Shown here: one piece after another, positions 63,325-64,000 of the stretch
How the letters are laid out: each line of letters begins with the position of its first letter
How positions within the stretch are numbered: the stretch's first letter is position 1
DNA from: Desulfolithobacter dissulfuricans
Lineage (GTDB): Bacteria; Desulfobacterota; Desulfobulbia; Desulfobulbales; Desulfobulbaceae
Assembly (NCBI RefSeq): GCF_025998535.1
Contig: NZ_AP024233.1
Span: 248,001 to 312,000 of the forward strand
DNA: 64,000 bases
Reading direction: 5' to 3'
The notes under the pieces: generated by a model
Told to the model about the DNA's origin: nothing
Seen by the model: only the letters and a program-made list of their open reading frames with translations
The model's database searches: none
Translations under genes and position numbers: made by a program

Positions 63325-64000
63325 TTGCCCGGCATGGCGGGCAAACCCAGCCTGCGTTACGCAGGCGTCACCCTGACCAGGGGGAAGACAATCCGAATCG
63401 TAAGGGCGTTGCTGGTAACGGCAGGGTCTGAAGGAAGCGATAGGAGGTGAGCGGCACATAGCGCAAGCGAACCTGATTCGGCGTATCAGGAGGGTAAGCG
63501 TCCTAAATAGCGCGAAGCCCGATACCTGGTCAGTCCTGATACGTGATTGAGGATGTGGTCGCTCACAGGGGGTCCGCCTTAACCGGGGAAGCCTTGCACT
63601 GTTTCCGCATTGAGCGGAATAGAGAAGCACAAGGAGAAATCCAAGGCGGATCGAAGCGGTGTGAGGTGGCAGATGATTCCGTAGTAGTGATGAAATTCCG
63701 GCCTGTGAAGCCTGGTAACAGTGTGGAGGATAAAACCGGGATGACCCAACGGCCTGGTTCGTTGGGGGCAGTTATGAGCCAAAAGCCATATCTGTTGCGA
63801 AGGGATGAAGTTTATTTGAAGGTTTTCTGGAATCTATGGACACCTGGCAGACTGAACACAAGCCGTCCGACGGGACGGGGTACGCTATCGGCGGTATACC
63901 GTGACAGGTCCTCTGCCGATTTTGACCGTTCATCGGAGTAGATGGGAGTGTTGATCGTATATTGCCCATGAGGATAGAAAGCGGTCGCGCCCATTGAAGA
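63325..64000 (+). mobile_element. Second group II intron, 5' part (tandem, diverged)
   Basis: TTGCCCGGCATGGCGGGCAAACCC... follows directly after the first intron's 3' end and corresponds to 61235 onward of that intron with numerous substitutions and some different loops (for example CAACGGCCTGGTTCGTTGG in place of CTGTCAGCGTTGTTTGACAG). It is thus a different intron of the same class. The first bases GTG of a 5' splice site are absent at the junction (CGAT replaces AGTG). The reverse transcriptase gene would start beyond the window. Confidence 0.82.

Overview
The window reads as a chromosomal segment of a mesophilic anaerobic, probably sulfate- or sulfur-metabolising member of the Desulfobacterota (Desulfobulbales-like). 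The reasons are a Mo-nitrogenase operon of the anaerobe type with nifI1-nifI2 between nifH and nifD, a DVU0298-like HEAT protein, a TtrAB-type molybdoenzyme, and fairly high GC with strong third-position bias. That bias produces many long antisense shadow frames, which are not annotated here. The taxonomic placement is inference.

Layout. 1-1327: 3' part of a group II intron with its reverse transcriptase. 1341-3436: a hairpin repeat, a membrane-spanning XRE regulator with an EF-hand, a secreted paralogue of its outer domain, and a small exported protein. 3937-10674 (+): CPA2 antiporter-USP, HI0933-type flavoprotein, YgiQ radical SAM protein, an unknown protein and Tpx. 10715-11712 (-): a small membrane protein and a TPR protein split by the second copy of the hairpin repeat.

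The nitrogen-fixation region spans about 12.2-42.7 kb. nifA (+) converges on nifENB (-). Next come ttrA-ttrB-transglutaminase (-), and then a long minus-strand operon nifH-nifI1-nifI2-nifD-nifK followed by a NifB-like protein without the radical-SAM cysteines, a 2Fe-2S ferredoxin, a GNAT protein, a HEPN-like protein and a Nif11 protein. nifH and nifE each have a sigma-54 promoter about 100 bp downstream of a TGT-N10-ACA NifA site. After an insertion zone (31.7-37.6 kb) comes glnK-amtB-pseudo-glutaminase-unknown-nifV (-), so homocitrate supply, ammonium sensing and PII signalling share one transcription unit.

The insertion zone holds an IS4-like transposase gene, a two-helix membrane protein, an IS110/IS1111 element that appears to have split an integron attC site, and a methyltransferase gene that starts inside the right half of that attC. 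This looks like a remnant of an integron cassette array with no visible integrase, placed between the two halves of the nif region.

43-61 kb is mostly housekeeping: a ThiC/BzaF-type enzyme, a cNMP-binding/DUF4388 protein, fabB and an SDR, ferritin, a nitrilase fused to a degenerate nucleotidyltransferase, an HMA protein with arsR and a permease, hisS-aspS, a nitronate monooxygenase-like protein, pcnB, an EEP-family phosphatase and pgeF. The right end holds a full group II intron just after an intrinsic terminator. It appears identical to the left-end copy over all 1327 bases visible there, and is followed directly by a second, diverged intron. Two families of palindromic intergenic repeats, each with three copies, are scattered through the window.
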